NCBI RefSeq assembly: GCF_016599145.1
Contig: NZ_JAENKO010000012.1
Span: 18,664-82,663, forward strand
From: Tomitella cavernea
GTDB lineage: Bacteria; Actinomycetota; Actinomycetes; Mycobacteriales; Mycobacteriaceae
Length of the DNA stretch: 64,000 nt
Direction: 5' to 3'
The notes under the pieces were generated by a model. That model worked only from the letters and a program-made list of their open reading frames with translations. It searched no databases and was not told the origin of the DNA. This document shows, piece by piece, positions 39,360-48,433 of this stretch; positions within the stretch are counted from its first letter, which is position 1; each line of letters begins with the position of its first letter. The position numbers were made by a program, and so were the translations under genes.

Positions 39360-41045
39360 TCAACCCCGTAGGTCCTCCTCCCAGAACTCGTCCACGCCCC
39401 GCCGCGGCGCGTCCCGTTCGGCCGCCCGCAGCTCCACCCGGCGGATCTTCCCCGAGATCGTCTTCGGCAACTCGGCGAACTGGATGCGGCGGACCCTCTT
39501 ATACGGCGACAGGTGCTCGCGGCAGTGCGCGAACAACGCCGCGGCGGTGTCCTCGTCCGGCGTCCACCCGCCGGTGAGCGCCACGTACGCCTTCGGCACC
39601 GCGAGGCGCACCGGGTCTGCCGCCGGGATCACCGCGGCCTCCGCCACCGCATCGTGCTCGATGAGCACGCTTTCGAGCTCGAACGGCGAGATCCGGTAGT
39701 CGGAGGACTTGAACACGTCGTCGGTGCGGCCCACGTAGGTGATGTAGCCGTTCTCGTCGCGCGAACCGACGTCGCCGGTGTGGTAGACGCCGCCCTCCAT
39801 TGCGGCGGCTGTCCGTTCACGGTCGCCGTAATAGCCGGCCATGAGCCCCACCGGCCGTTCGGCGAGGTCGATGCAGATCTCCCCGTCGTCGCCGTGCTCA
39901 CCCGTCGCGGGGTCGACGAGCACGATCCGGAATCCGGGCGACGGCCTGCCCATCGACCCGGCCTTGACGGGCTGGCCGGGCGTGTTCGCCACCTGCACCG
40001 TCGTCTCGGTCTGCCCGTACCCGTCGCGGATCTGCACGCCCCACGCCTGCTGCACACGCGAGATCACCTCGGGGTTGAGCGGCTCGCCGGCGCCGACGAC
40101 GGTGCGCGGCGGCGTGCGCAGCCGACCAAGGTCGGCCTGGATGAGCATCCGCCACACCGTCGGCGGCGCGCAGAAGCTCGTCACCCCGCAGCGGTCCATC
40201 TCGTGCATCAGCCGCTCGGCGTCGAACCGCTCGTAGTTGAACAGGAATACGGTGGCCTCGGCGTTCCACGGGGCGAAGACGTTACTCCAGGCGTGCTTGG
40301 CCCAGCCGGGCGAGGAGATGTTGAGGTGCACGCCCCCCGGGCGCATGCCGATCCAGTACATCGTCGACAGGTGGCCGACGGGGTAGGAGATGTGCGTGTG
40401 CTCGACCAGCTTGGGCCGCGAGGTGGTCCCGGAGGTGAAGTACAGCAGCAGCGTGTCGTCGGCGCGGGTGGGCCCGTCGGGCGCGAAATCGTCCGGGGCT
40501 TCCGCCGAGTCGGCGTAGTCGATCCACCCGTCCGGCGCGGGCGTGGCTCCCACGGCGATGCGGGTGATTCCGGCGAGCGCGGCGAACTTGTCCGCGTCGC
40601 CCGCGCGGGCGACGGCGAACCCGGCGCCGCCCCGCTCGATGCGGTCACGCAGATCCGCCTCCACCAGCAGCGTGGTCGCGGGGATGATGACCGCGCCGAG
40701 TTTCATCGCGGCGAGCATCGTCTCCCACAGCTCCACCTGGTTCGCGAGCATCAGCAGGATCCGGTCACCGCGGCGCACGCCCAGCCCGCGCAGCCAGACG
40801 GCCACCTGGTCGGAGCGCCGTTTCATCTCCGCGAAAGACCACCTGCCCTCGCTCCCGTCCTCCTCGACGATCCACAGTGCCGGGCGCTCATTGCCGTCGG
40901 CGATCCGGTCGAACCAGTCGCGGGCCCAGTTGAACTCCGCGGGCCGCGGCCACTCGAACCCCGCGCAAGCGGCCGCGTAGTCGTCGCCGTGGTCCAGCAG
41001 GAAATCCCGTGCGGCACGGAACCGCTCCGTCGACTGGGTTGGCAT
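39360..41045 (-). CDS. Acyl-CoA synthetase (AMP-binding, medium-chain/benzoate-like)
   Basis: A 561-residue ligase that activates a carboxylic acid to its CoA ester through an acyl-adenylate. The P-loop LLYFTSGTTSRPKLVEH is at about residue 200, the adenylate motif DGYGQTETT near 335, the GDVGSRDENGYITYVGRTDDVFK block near 430, and the C-terminal catalytic lysine region LPKTISGKIRR near 535. The start is ATG 41045; AGGAGG lies shortly upstream. It diverges from a GntR regulator and MFS exporter, and a perfect palindrome separates them, so it is probably controlled by that regulator. The acid substrate is unknown. Confidence 0.93.
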   Translation of the reverse strand: MPTQSTERFRAARDFLLDHGDDYAAACAGFEWPRPAEFNWARDWFDRIADGNERPALWIVEEDGSEGRWSFAEMKRRSDQVAVWLRGLGVRRGDRILLMLANQVELWETMLAAMKLGAVIIPATTLLVEADLRDRIERGGAGFAVARAGDADKFAALAGITRIAVGATPAPDGWIDYADSAEAPDDFAPDGPTRADDTLLLYFTSGTTSRPKLVEHTHISYPVGHLSTMYWIGMRPGGVHLNISSPGWAKHAWSNVFAPWNAEATVFLFNYERFDAERLMHEMDRCGVTSFCAPPTVWRMLIQADLGRLRTPPRTVVGAGEPLNPEVISRVQQAWGVQIRDGYGQTETTVQVANTPGQPVKAGSMGRPSPGFRIVLVDPATGEHGDDGEICIDLAERPVGLMAGYYGDRERTAAAMEGGVYHTGDVGSRDENGYITYVGRTDDVFKSSDYRISPFELESVLIEHDAVAEAAVIPAADPVRLAVPKAYVALTGGWTPDEDTAAALFAHCREHLSPYKRVRRIQFAELPKTISGKIRRVELRAAERDAPRRGVDEFWEEDLRG

Positions 41046-41205
41046 GGGCCCTCCTCGTGTGCCGCGGTATGGAACCGGCCGGCGCCGGATCGTCCACACG
41101 GCGCCGGCCGGGGTCACAGGGGCGATGCTCGCAGACTTGCTCGCCGTGCACCGATGATCGCCCGTCCCGGCGGCCTGCAAGTGTGCAGAATCTGAACACG
41201 ACCCG

Positions 41206-41229
41206 CTTGCATGCATAGATGCATGCAAG
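41206..41229. promoter_or_regulatory. Perfect 24-bp palindrome, probable GntR operator
   Basis: Arms CTTGCATGCAT (41206-41216) and ATGCATGCAAG (41219-41229) flank the centre AG. It lies nine bases before the GntR start and 160 bases before the divergent acyl-CoA synthetase. A second short inverted repeat, CTGCA-AGTG-TGCAG, is at 41175-41188. Confidence 0.75.
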
Positions 41230-41238
41230 ATTATCGTC

Positions 41239-41913
41239 GTGCGGGTGACCTCCCCTCAGCACGCCGCGGCGACAGCCCCGTCGGCCGCCGACCGCGCTTA
41301 CCTGCACACCAAGGAGGCGATCATCCGGGGCGACCTGCCCGGCGGCACGGCCGTAAGCGAAGTCACGGTGTGCTCGGAGCTCGGCCTCAGCCGCACCCCG
41401 GTGCACGAGGCGTTCCTGCGCCTGGCCTCCGAGAACCTGCTCACGCTCGCCTCCCGCAAGGGCGCCCTGGTGCGGCCGATGCCACCGAGCGAAGCCGCGG
41501 ATGTCCTCGAGATGCGCGAGGCAGTCGAGGCCACCGCCGCCCGCCGCGCCATCGCCGACGGTCGGGCCGCCGAAGCGGCGCCCGCGCTCGAAGAGGCGTT
41601 GCGGCGCCAGGAGCGGGCGCTCGCCTCCCGCCCCTCCGACCCGCCCGACACCGCCGCGTTCGTCGCCGCCGACGACGCCTTCCACACAGCGGTCGTCGCC
41701 GCGTCGCGCAACCCCATCGCGCTGCACTTCACCGGCCTGCTGCGCGACCGTCAGCAGCGCCTGCGTCACCAGCTCATGCGCGTGCACCCCGACCAGCTGC
41801 GGCCCGCACTGGAGCAGCACCGGCGCCTCGCCGCATCCTTCGCCGCGGGCGACGCCGACGCGTACGCCGCCGACTTGTCCGAACACATCGCCATGCACCA
41901 AGGGATCCTGTGA
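41239..41913 (+). CDS. GntR-family (FCD/FadR subfamily) regulator
   Basis: A 224-residue protein. The winged helix-turn-helix is at about residues 17-80 (YLHTKEAIIRGDLPGGTAVSEVTVCSELGLSRTPVHEAFLRL), followed by the helical FCD effector domain with its metal-binding His residues (DDAFHTAVV, EQHRRLAASF, LSEHIAMHQ). The start is GTG 41239, right behind the palindrome, so the regulator likely represses itself. The MFS gene follows with a four-base overlap. FCD domains usually sense small organic acids, which suits the divergent acyl-CoA synthetase. Confidence 0.9.
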   Translation: MRVTSPQHAAATAPSAADRAYLHTKEAIIRGDLPGGTAVSEVTVCSELGLSRTPVHEAFLRLASENLLTLASRKGALVRPMPPSEAADVLEMREAVEATAARRAIADGRAAEAAPALEEALRRQERALASRPSDPPDTAAFVAADDAFHTAVVAASRNPIALHFTGLLRDRQQRLRHQLMRVHPDQLRPALEQHRRLAASFAAGDADAYAADLSEHIAMHQGIL

Positions 41914-43190
41914 ACACCGCGCTCACCGACGACCGCACCTCGCACTCTCCGCATTCCTCGCCGCGTTCCTCTCAGCGCCGCGCCGTCCCGCCCTGGCTGG
42001 CGATCTGGGGTGTGGTGTTCGTCGCCTCGTGGGCCGGCAACCAGTTCAGCCCCCTGCTGGTGATGTACGAAGACCGGCAGGACTACTCGTCGTTCCTGGT
42101 GAACCTGCTGCTCGGCGTCTACGTCCTGGGACTCGCGCCCGCCCTGCTGGTGGCCGGGCCGCTGTCGGACCGGCACGGGCGCAGGCCGCTCATGCTCGCC
42201 GGGGTGGGCACCGCCGTGCTCGGCAGCGCCCTGCTGGCGCTTGGCCACTTCGGCCCCGGATTCATCGCCTCGGGAAGGCTGTTCTCCGGGTTCACCATCG
42301 GCATCGCCATGGCGGTGGGCAACAGTTGGATCAAGGAGCTCTCGCAAGCCCCGTACGACCAGCGCGCGGGCCTCACCGCCGGCGCCCGCCGCGCCTCGCT
42401 GGCGTTCACGCTGGGCTCCGCGGGCGGCGCGCTGGTGGCGGGGCTGCTGGCCCAGTGGGGGCCGCTCCCCGACGTCCTGCCGTTCCTGGTGCACATCGTC
42501 GTGGCGGTCCCGTTCGCCGTCGTCGTGCTGCGCATCCCCGAGACCCACACGCCCGACAGCACGTCATCGCTGCTGCGACGGCTGCGCATCGACAGCGCAC
42601 GGCATCCACGGTTCCTGCGCGTAGTGCTTGTGGCGGCGCCGTGGATCTTCGGCTCGGCCGCCATCGCCTACGGCTACCTGCCGACGAAGCTGCGCGACGC
42701 CACCGGCGACCAGGGCCTGGTGTTCGCGACCGCGGCCACCGTCATCGCCCTCGGGGTGTCGTCGGCGATCCAGCCCGTCGCCAAGCGCGTGCACTCGATG
42801 TCCTCGGCCCGCGGGTTGTCGGCCGCTGTGGTGATCATGGCCGCCGGCATCGGGCTGGTGTGGCTGGCGATCGACCTGCAGTCGGTGGCCGTGGGCCTCG
42901 TGTCCAACGTGGTGGTCGGCGCCGGCATCGGCATCGGCCTGGTCTCCGGGCTCATCGAGGTGCAGCGTATCGCGGGTGACAGGGACCTGGCGGGGCTCAC
43001 CGGTGTCTTCTACGCCGCCGCCTACCTGGGCTTCCTTACCCCGACGCTGATCTCCGCGGTGGCGGGCCCGGTCCCGCTGGGCGTGATCTTCCTGGTGCTC
43101 ACCGCGCTGGCCGCGGTGTGCTGGGCCGCACTCGCAGTCTCGTCGCGCAAGCACATCCCCGCAGGGCGCACGATCGCGGTGGACGGATAG
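41910..43190 (+). CDS. MFS transporter
   Basis: A 426-residue protein with about twelve membrane spans. The MFS loop motif GPLSDRHGRRPLML lies between spans 2 and 3, and a large cytoplasmic loop (ETHTPDSTSSLLRRLRIDS) separates the two six-span halves. GTG 41910 overlaps the GntR stop as GTGA, so the two are translationally coupled. Co-regulation with an acyl-CoA synthetase suggests uptake or export of the same organic acid. The residues do not show which. Confidence 0.9.
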   Translation: MNTALTDDRTSHSPHSSPRSSQRRAVPPWLAIWGVVFVASWAGNQFSPLLVMYEDRQDYSSFLVNLLLGVYVLGLAPALLVAGPLSDRHGRRPLMLAGVGTAVLGSALLALGHFGPGFIASGRLFSGFTIGIAMAVGNSWIKELSQAPYDQRAGLTAGARRASLAFTLGSAGGALVAGLLAQWGPLPDVLPFLVHIVVAVPFAVVVLRIPETHTPDSTSSLLRRLRIDSARHPRFLRVVLVAAPWIFGSAAIAYGYLPTKLRDATGDQGLVFATAATVIALGVSSAIQPVAKRVHSMSSARGLSAAVVIMAAGIGLVWLAIDLQSVAVGLVSNVVVGAGIGIGLVSGLIEVQRIAGDRDLAGLTGVFYAAAYLGFLTPTLISAVAGPVPLGVIFLVLTALAAVCWAALAVSSRKHIPAGRTIAVDG

Positions 43191-43219
43191 GCCGGCCGCC
43201 GGAGAGGACCGCCGGTCCG

Positions 43220-44881
43220 TCACTGGGCCTGCAGGTCCCGCCGGCACAGCCCCGCCACGCCGCCCACCGTCAGCGCCGCGCCGATAGCGAGGGTGAGCAG
43301 CCACGCGCCCCACCCCATCGGCTCGGCGGGGGCCTGCGCGACCCACGAGAACGGCGACAGATCGACAGCCCAGCCCGGCAGGCCCAGCAGGTCGTCGAAC
43401 CAGCCGACGATGAACGCCCAGGCCACCACAACCCACATCGCGTACTGCACCCGCGGTGCGAAGCCCACGAGTGCGGCGGTGAGACCGACGACCACCGCGA
43501 CGGCGGCGAGCGGCACGAGCATCGCGCAGAAGACCCGCGGCAGCTGCGACACGTCGCCGGTGGCCAGGGCGTCGGCGACCGCAGCGCCGACCGCGCCGCA
43601 CACCGTCAGCCCCGCCGCGGCGGCGGCCGTCACCGCGAGCCAGCCGCCGATCCAGCGCCGCCGCGACACCCCCGCCACCAGCAGCACCTCCGCCCGCCCG
43701 GACGTCTCCTCGCCGCGCAGTCGCAGCACCGTCGACGCCGCGAAGCCTGCCACCAGCAGCCCCAGAAGCAGGGCCACCATGGCGAAGTACTGGTCGACGA
43801 TCGCTTCCGCGCCGCCGAACACCTTCTCCATCTGCGCGTTTCCGCGCACCATCTCCGCGACCTGGCTGCCCACCGACCCCAGCGCCGCGCCCGCCAGCAC
43901 CATTCCGGCCGACCATCCGGCGATCGCCGCGCGTTGCATCCGGAAGGCCCACGCCGGCACGTTCGCCAGGCCGCGCGGCGCGGACGCCGCCCCCCGGCGC
44001 GGGGCGACCAGGGATCCACCGACATCACGGATGCCGTCCAGGCACCATGCCGCGCCCACCGCCGCCGCTGCGAGGAGCAGCGGGAGGGCGAGCGGCCACC
44101 AGCGGTCCTCGCCGAACGGGTGGGCGGCCTGCGCCCAGCCGATGGGCGAGAACCATGACAGCGTGCCGCCGCCGACGTCGCCGACCGCGCGCACGGCGAA
44201 CGCCGCTCCCACGAGCCCCGCGGCCAGCCCTGCCGCGGCGCGGGCGTGCGAGAGCGCCTGCGCGCACACCAGCGACAGCGCCGTGAATGCGATGCCGTTG
44301 ACGGCCACCTCCGCACCGAACAGCACCGCGCCGGCGGCCGGAAGCCCCAGTCCCAGGAACGCCGCGGCCACACCGGCTCCCGCCAGCACCGACGCCGCCG
44401 CCACCAGCAGGCCGGCCGCCGTCAGCGGCGCCCGCGGCCCCAGCACCCCGGCCCGCAGCAGTTCCGTGCGGCCCGTCTCCTCCTCGCCGCGCGTGTAGCG
44501 CACTGTGAGGAACACGGCCATGAGCGCGACGCCGACGAGCGCCACCGCATTGGTCTCGAACACCGTGATGCCGCCCGTAGTCTCCAGCGCAACGGGCGGG
44601 CCGCTCATCGCGATCGTGGCGGGGCTGGAGTCCATGGTCGAGGCGTAGGCGGCGCGCTCGGCAGCGTCCCCGTAGACGCCCTGTACCGCATTGGCCGACG
44701 CGCCGGTCACCGCGATGAGCCCCACGATCCACACGCCCAGCCGGATGCGGTCGCGTCGCAGGTGCAGCCGCATCAACGCGGCGGTGCCGGCGGTGGCGGA
44801 GGCGATGGCTCCCCTGTCGGGACGGGTGGCCCGCACACCGACGGAAACGCGCGGCAGACCGGCGGCGGGTGCGGCGCTCAT
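43220..44881 (-). CDS. ABC transporter permease (exporter of the polyketide-antibiotic type)
   Basis: A 553-residue membrane protein with about twelve hydrophobic spans in two repeated halves. Each half holds the short motif [15 protein letters not shown] or [16 protein letters not shown], the recognisable repeat of actinobacterial permeases annotated as polyketide-antibiotic exporters. The ATG at 44881 overlaps the stop of the ATP-binding gene as ATGA, so the pair is coupled. The partner ATPase carries an internal duplication that may affect the transporter. A GbsR/MarR regulator diverges from the pair. The exported compound is unknown. Confidence 0.88.
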   Translation of the reverse strand: MSAAPAAGLPRVSVGVRATRPDRGAIASATAGTAALMRLHLRRDRIRLGVWIVGLIAVTGASANAVQGVYGDAAERAAYASTMDSSPATIAMSGPPVALETTGGITVFETNAVALVGVALMAVFLTVRYTRGEEETGRTELLRAGVLGPRAPLTAAGLLVAAASVLAGAGVAAAFLGLGLPAAGAVLFGAEVAVNGIAFTALSLVCAQALSHARAAAGLAAGLVGAAFAVRAVGDVGGGTLSWFSPIGWAQAAHPFGEDRWWPLALPLLLAAAAVGAAWCLDGIRDVGGSLVAPRRGAASAPRGLANVPAWAFRMQRAAIAGWSAGMVLAGAALGSVGSQVAEMVRGNAQMEKVFGGAEAIVDQYFAMVALLLGLLVAGFAASTVLRLRGEETSGRAEVLLVAGVSRRRWIGGWLAVTAAAAAGLTVCGAVGAAVADALATGDVSQLPRVFCAMLVPLAAVAVVVGLTAALVGFAPRVQYAMWVVVAWAFIVGWFDDLLGLPGWAVDLSPFSWVAQAPAEPMGWGAWLLTLAIGAALTVGGVAGLCRRDLQAQ

Positions 44882-45903
44882 GAGCGCACCGCGCTGTCCG
44901 CCGGTCGGACGTTCGCGTGGTCGCCAGTCCGGCCCTCTGACTGATCGTCGGGCTGATCGTTGTAGTGGCGCAGGAACAGCTCCTCCAGCGTGGGCGGGTG
45001 GCTGACCAGCGAGCGGACGCCGCCCTCGGCGACGGTGCGCATCACCGCGTCGAGCCGATCCGATTCCACCTCGAACGTCGCGTGCAGCCCGTCGGTCTTG
45101 AGGCCCACCACTGCCGGATGCCCCGCCAGCGCGTCGAGCGGCCGCGCGGTCTCCACCGTCACCGTGGTGCGGGTCAGGTGCCGCAGGTCTGCGAGCGTGC
45201 CGCTCTCCACGGTGCGGCCGGCCCGGATGATGCTCACCGTGTCGCACAGCGATTCCACCTCGGCGAGGATGTGGCTGGACAACAGAACGGTGCGCCCGGC
45301 CGCGCGGGCCTCACGGATGCAGTCCTGGAACACTTCCTCCATCAGGGGGTCCAGGCCGGAGGTGGGCTCGTCGAGGATGAGCAGCTCCACGTCCGCCGCC
45401 AGCGCCGCCACCAGCGCCACCTTCTGCCGGTTGCCCTTGGAGTAGGTGCGGGCCTTCTTGCGCGGGTCCAGGTCGAAGCGCTCCAGAAGCTCCGCCCGAC
45501 GCGCCGGGTCCACCCCGCCGCGCAGCCGCCCGAGCAGGTCGATGACCTCGCCGCCGCTGAGGTTGGGCCAGAGGGCGACGTCGCCGGGCACGTATGCGAG
45601 CCGCCGATGCAGCGCGGTCGCGTCCGCCCACGGGTCGCCGCCCAGCAGGCGGACGGTGCTGCCCGGGTCCGCGCGCAGCAGCCCCAGCAGCACCCGGATG
45701 GTGGTGGACTTCCCGGCGCCGTTGGGCCCGAGGAAACCGTGCACCTCCCCCTGCCGCACCCGGATGGTGGTGGACTTCCCGGCGCCGTTGGGCCCGAGGA
45801 AACCGTGCACCTCCCCCTGCCGCACCCGCAGGTCCAGTCCGTTCAGGGCCCGCACCGCCCCGAACGTCTTGCGGAGCCCCCGTGCCTCGATCACCGCGTC
45901 CAT
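44878..45903 (-). CDS. ABC transporter ATP-binding protein with duplicated Walker A segment
   Basis: A 341-residue ATPase of the drug-export (DrrA/CcmA) type. Walker A (GPNGAGKST) occurs twice, at about residues 38-46 and 60-68, because 22 residues ([20 protein letters not shown] and the joining RV) are repeated exactly. The rest is normal: a Q-loop region, the signature segment [16 protein letters not shown] (SKGN in place of LSGGQ), Walker [13 protein letters not shown] and the switch His in LLSSHI. Without the repeat the protein would have the usual 319 residues. The repeat disrupts the first strand-loop-helix, so activity may be lost or altered. It is coupled to the permease. Confidence 0.9.
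   Translation of the reverse strand: MDAVIEARGLRKTFGAVRALNGLDLRVRQGEVHGFLGPNGAGKSTTIRVRQGEVHGFLGPNGAGKSTTIRVLLGLLRADPGSTVRLLGGDPWADATALHRRLAYVPGDVALWPNLSGGEVIDLLGRLRGGVDPARRAELLERFDLDPRKKARTYSKGNRQKVALVAALAADVELLILDEPTSGLDPLMEEVFQDCIREARAAGRTVLLSSHILAEVESLCDTVSIIRAGRTVESGTLADLRHLTRTTVTVETARPLDALAGHPAVVGLKTDGLHATFEVESDRLDAVMRTVAEGGVRSLVSHPPTLEELFLRHYNDQPDDQSEGRTGDHANVRPADSAVRS
45690..45828. repeat. Exact 66-bp tandem duplication in the ABC ATPase gene
   Basis: The units are 45690-45755 and 45756-45821, with seven further bases of the repeat to 45828. The two copies are identical, so the event is recent or is an assembly error. The frame is kept. Confidence 0.95.
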
Positions 45904-45923
45904 ACCCCCAGAGTACATAGTGT

Positions 45924-45944
45924 TCAGTATATTGTGAATACTGA
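45924..45944. promoter_or_regulatory. Inverted repeat between the ABC operon and the GbsR-like regulator
   Basis: TCAGTAT (45924-45930) and ATACTGA (45938-45944) face each other across seven bases in an AT-rich island, 21 bases upstream of the ABC ATPase start. A more distant pair, AGTGTTCA and TGAAACACT, brackets it. It is a likely operator for the regulator at 46044 and overlaps the ABC promoter region. Confidence 0.6.
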
Positions 45945-46043
45945 GAATCTCGTGAAACACTGAGAGAGTCGGCGATGCCGCCCGACCCGAACACCGGGAC
46001 GACTCACCCTCGCCCGCCCCGATGACCTGCCCCGGAGGTGCTC

Positions 46044-46631
46044 ATGTCGGATGGACGTACCGCAGCGGAACCCGCGCCCGCCGACGACGGAAGCCCTGCG
46101 GACCACCCGGAGGACGCGGCGGTCGCCGAGTTCGTCGAGCGCTTCGCCTCGTCGATGACCACCTCCGGGCTGCCGCGGATGGCGTCACGGGTCTTCGCCA
46201 CGCTGATGGCGGCACCGTCACGGGGCCTGACGGCGGCGCAGCTCAAAGACGAGTTGGGAGTGAGTGCGGGCGCGGTCTCCGGCGCGGTCCGCTGGCTGGC
46301 GCAGGTCGGCTTCATCACGCGCAGCACCGTCACCGGCACCCGGCAGGACCTCTACATCGCCGAGTCGGACTCGTTCGTCAACCTGATGCTGCAGGACATC
46401 CGCGCGCTGCGGGCGTGGCGGAACGACCTGCGCGACGGCGTGGCGGCGCTCGGCGCGCGCTCCCCGGCCGGGCGGCGCATGGCGGAGGCCCTGGAGTTCT
46501 TCGAGTTCCTCGACGGCGAGCTGCCGGGGATGATCGAGCGGTGGCAAGAGCTGCGACGGCGCCGCGGAAGCGCGGGTCAGGACGGGTCAGATCACGACGG
46601 AGCCGGCACCGACGACGAGCCGAACGCGTAG
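46044..46631 (+). CDS. GbsR/MarR-family regulator
   Basis: A 195-residue protein with a winged helix-turn-helix at about residues 40-105 (GLPRMASRVFATLMAAPSRGLTAAQLKDELGVSAGAVSGAVRWLAQVGFI), then helices for dimerisation and an acidic disordered tail. This is the GbsR-type MarR subgroup commonly paired with drug-export ABC operons. ATG 46044 follows GGAGG at a good distance. It diverges from the ABC transporter and probably represses it. Its last 40 bases overlap the convergent monooxygenase gene. Confidence 0.88.
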   Translation: MSDGRTAAEPAPADDGSPADHPEDAAVAEFVERFASSMTTSGLPRMASRVFATLMAAPSRGLTAAQLKDELGVSAGAVSGAVRWLAQVGFITRSTVTGTRQDLYIAESDSFVNLMLQDIRALRAWRNDLRDGVAALGARSPAGRRMAEALEFFEFLDGELPGMIERWQELRRRRGSAGQDGSDHDGAGTDDEPNA

Positions 46632-48127
46632 TCCGCCAACGGAAACCTGCCCGCCTCCCATAGCGCGTTCGCCGTCGAGGTGGGCCGCAGGATCGCCGCC
46701 TCCCCGTGCTGATTGAAGTAGTAGCTGCGCGAGCCCTCGCAGGTGCCGCGGTAGAACACCGAATCGTCGAGCAGGTCGGTCACCCGGTCCAGGAACGCGG
46801 AGTTGGCGCTCTCGGTGACCTCGAAGGTGTCCGCACCCGCCGCCCGCATGCCATGGAACAGGCGGGTGAGGTGCTTCATCTGCGCCTCGATAGTGGTGAA
46901 GTACGACAGGCCGCTGTACGAGTACGGGCTCGAGAGCGTGAGGAAGTTCGGGAAACACGGCACCGACACGCCCTCGTACGCCTGGAAACGGTTGTCCCGC
47001 CACCAAGCACCCAGGTTGCGGCCGCCACGGCCGATCACCTCGATGGCGGGGAAGTTCACGTCCCACAGGTTGAACCCGGTGGCCAGCACGAGGGTGTCGA
47101 TGTCGGTGCGGCGTCCGTCCGCGGTGACGATGCCGCCGGCGTCGATGCGCGCGATCGAGTCGGTCTCCAACCGCACATTCGGACGGGTGAACGCGCGGAA
47201 GTAGTGGTTGGAGAACGTCGGCCGCTTGCACCCGAAGTCGTAGGCGGGGGTGAGCTTGCGGCGCAGCTCCCTGTCGCGCACTTGGCGGCGCAGGTGCCCC
47301 TTGGCCAGCCGCGCCGCCCCGGCATTGAGGAAGCGGCTCTGCCTGTAGTGCAGCACCGCGCTGACCATCATCGCCTCGAGCAGCGCGGTGTTGGCCAGCC
47401 GCGCCGCCTTCTGCGTCAGCGGCACGCGCGCGAACAGGCGCTGCACGGGGCGCGGGATGGGGAAGTCGACCTTGGGCACCACCCAGATGGGCGTGCGCTG
47501 GTAGACGGTGAGTTCGGATGCGGCGTCGGCGAGCTCAGGGATGAGCTGCACGGCGGTGGCGCCGGTTCCGATGATCCCGACGCGGCGGCCGCGCAGGTCC
47601 GCGTCGTCGTCCCACGCCGTGGTGTGCAGCACGGTGCCGGCGAACTCCTCGATGCCGTCGATGGCGGGCATCTGCGGCTGCGAGAGGAACCCGGTGGCGG
47701 TGAGCAGGTAGCGCGCGGTGACGGCCTGCCCGCCGCGGATCGCCACCGACCAGAAGCGGCCGCCCTCGTCCCACTGTGCGCCCTCGACGACCTGCCCGAA
47801 GCGCATCCGCCGGCGCAGGTCGTACTTGTCGGCGACGTGTTCTGCGTACTGCTTGAGCTCTGCCCCGGGGGCGAACAGGCGCGACCAGTACGGGTTGGGC
47901 TCGAACGAGAACGAGTAGGTGACCGAGGCGATGTCCACCGCCAGGCCCGGATAGTGATTGACGTGCCAGGTGCCGCCCAGGTCGTCCTCGCGCTCGAGGA
48001 TGAGCACGTCGTCGATTCCGAGGCGCTGCAGCGCGATCGCCGCGCCCATGCCCCCGAACCCGGCGCCGACGATGACGGCCTCGTACTGCGGCCTGTCCCG
48101 CCCGCCCAGCGTGTCCACGTCCCTCAT
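46592..48127 (-). CDS. Baeyer-Villiger-type flavin monooxygenase
   Basis: A 511-residue enzyme with two Rossmann motifs, GAGFGGMGAAIAL near residue 19 for FAD and GTGATAVQLIPEL near 186 for NADPH. Between them is the Baeyer-Villiger signature FAGTVLHTTAW (FxGxxxHxxxW). The block GGTWHVNHYPG, which binds the flavin, is also intact. Such enzymes insert oxygen next to a ketone to give an ester or lactone. The start at 48127 follows GGGGAG and places the first Rossmann motif near the N-terminus. The gene stands alone, convergent with the GbsR-like gene. Substrate unknown. Confidence 0.92.
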   Translation of the reverse strand: MRDVDTLGGRDRPQYEAVIVGAGFGGMGAAIALQRLGIDDVLILEREDDLGGTWHVNHYPGLAVDIASVTYSFSFEPNPYWSRLFAPGAELKQYAEHVADKYDLRRRMRFGQVVEGAQWDEGGRFWSVAIRGGQAVTARYLLTATGFLSQPQMPAIDGIEEFAGTVLHTTAWDDDADLRGRRVGIIGTGATAVQLIPELADAASELTVYQRTPIWVVPKVDFPIPRPVQRLFARVPLTQKAARLANTALLEAMMVSAVLHYRQSRFLNAGAARLAKGHLRRQVRDRELRRKLTPAYDFGCKRPTFSNHYFRAFTRPNVRLETDSIARIDAGGIVTADGRRTDIDTLVLATGFNLWDVNFPAIEVIGRGGRNLGAWWRDNRFQAYEGVSVPCFPNFLTLSSPYSYSGLSYFTTIEAQMKHLTRLFHGMRAAGADTFEVTESANSAFLDRVTDLLDDSVFYRGTCEGSRSYYFNQHGEAAILRPTSTANALWEAGRFPLADYAFGSSSVPAPS

Positions 48128-48433
48128 CCGGCCGCTCCCCTCACCATCACACCCGCACGCCGCATCCGGCCTCTGTGACAGTGCCGGGAACATGAGGCGA
48201 ATTAACTGTAACCATGCGTTCACCATTAAGTGTGTCACATAGCGCGGCCCGCGTCACCCGGTCGCCGCTTCGCGCGCTCCACCTGCGAGGAGAGCGTCGG
48301 TGCGCACCATCACAATCCGACCACGGCGACGCGCACCCGGCATTGCGAACGGAGTTGTCGTGTGACAATGCGTGTCGGCGGAGAAACCGCGCAGACCGAG
48401 AGACCGCGACCATCAGGACCGAGGAGCAGACCC
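48128..48433. other. Divergent intergenic region before protein B
   Basis: 306 bp with no supportable gene. An AT-rich stretch at 48195-48245 (GAATTAACTGTAACC, CACCATTAAGTGTGTCACAT) looks like promoter sequence. Several GTGACA/TGTCAC-like elements are present, but the island operator palindrome is not. Confidence 0.4.
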
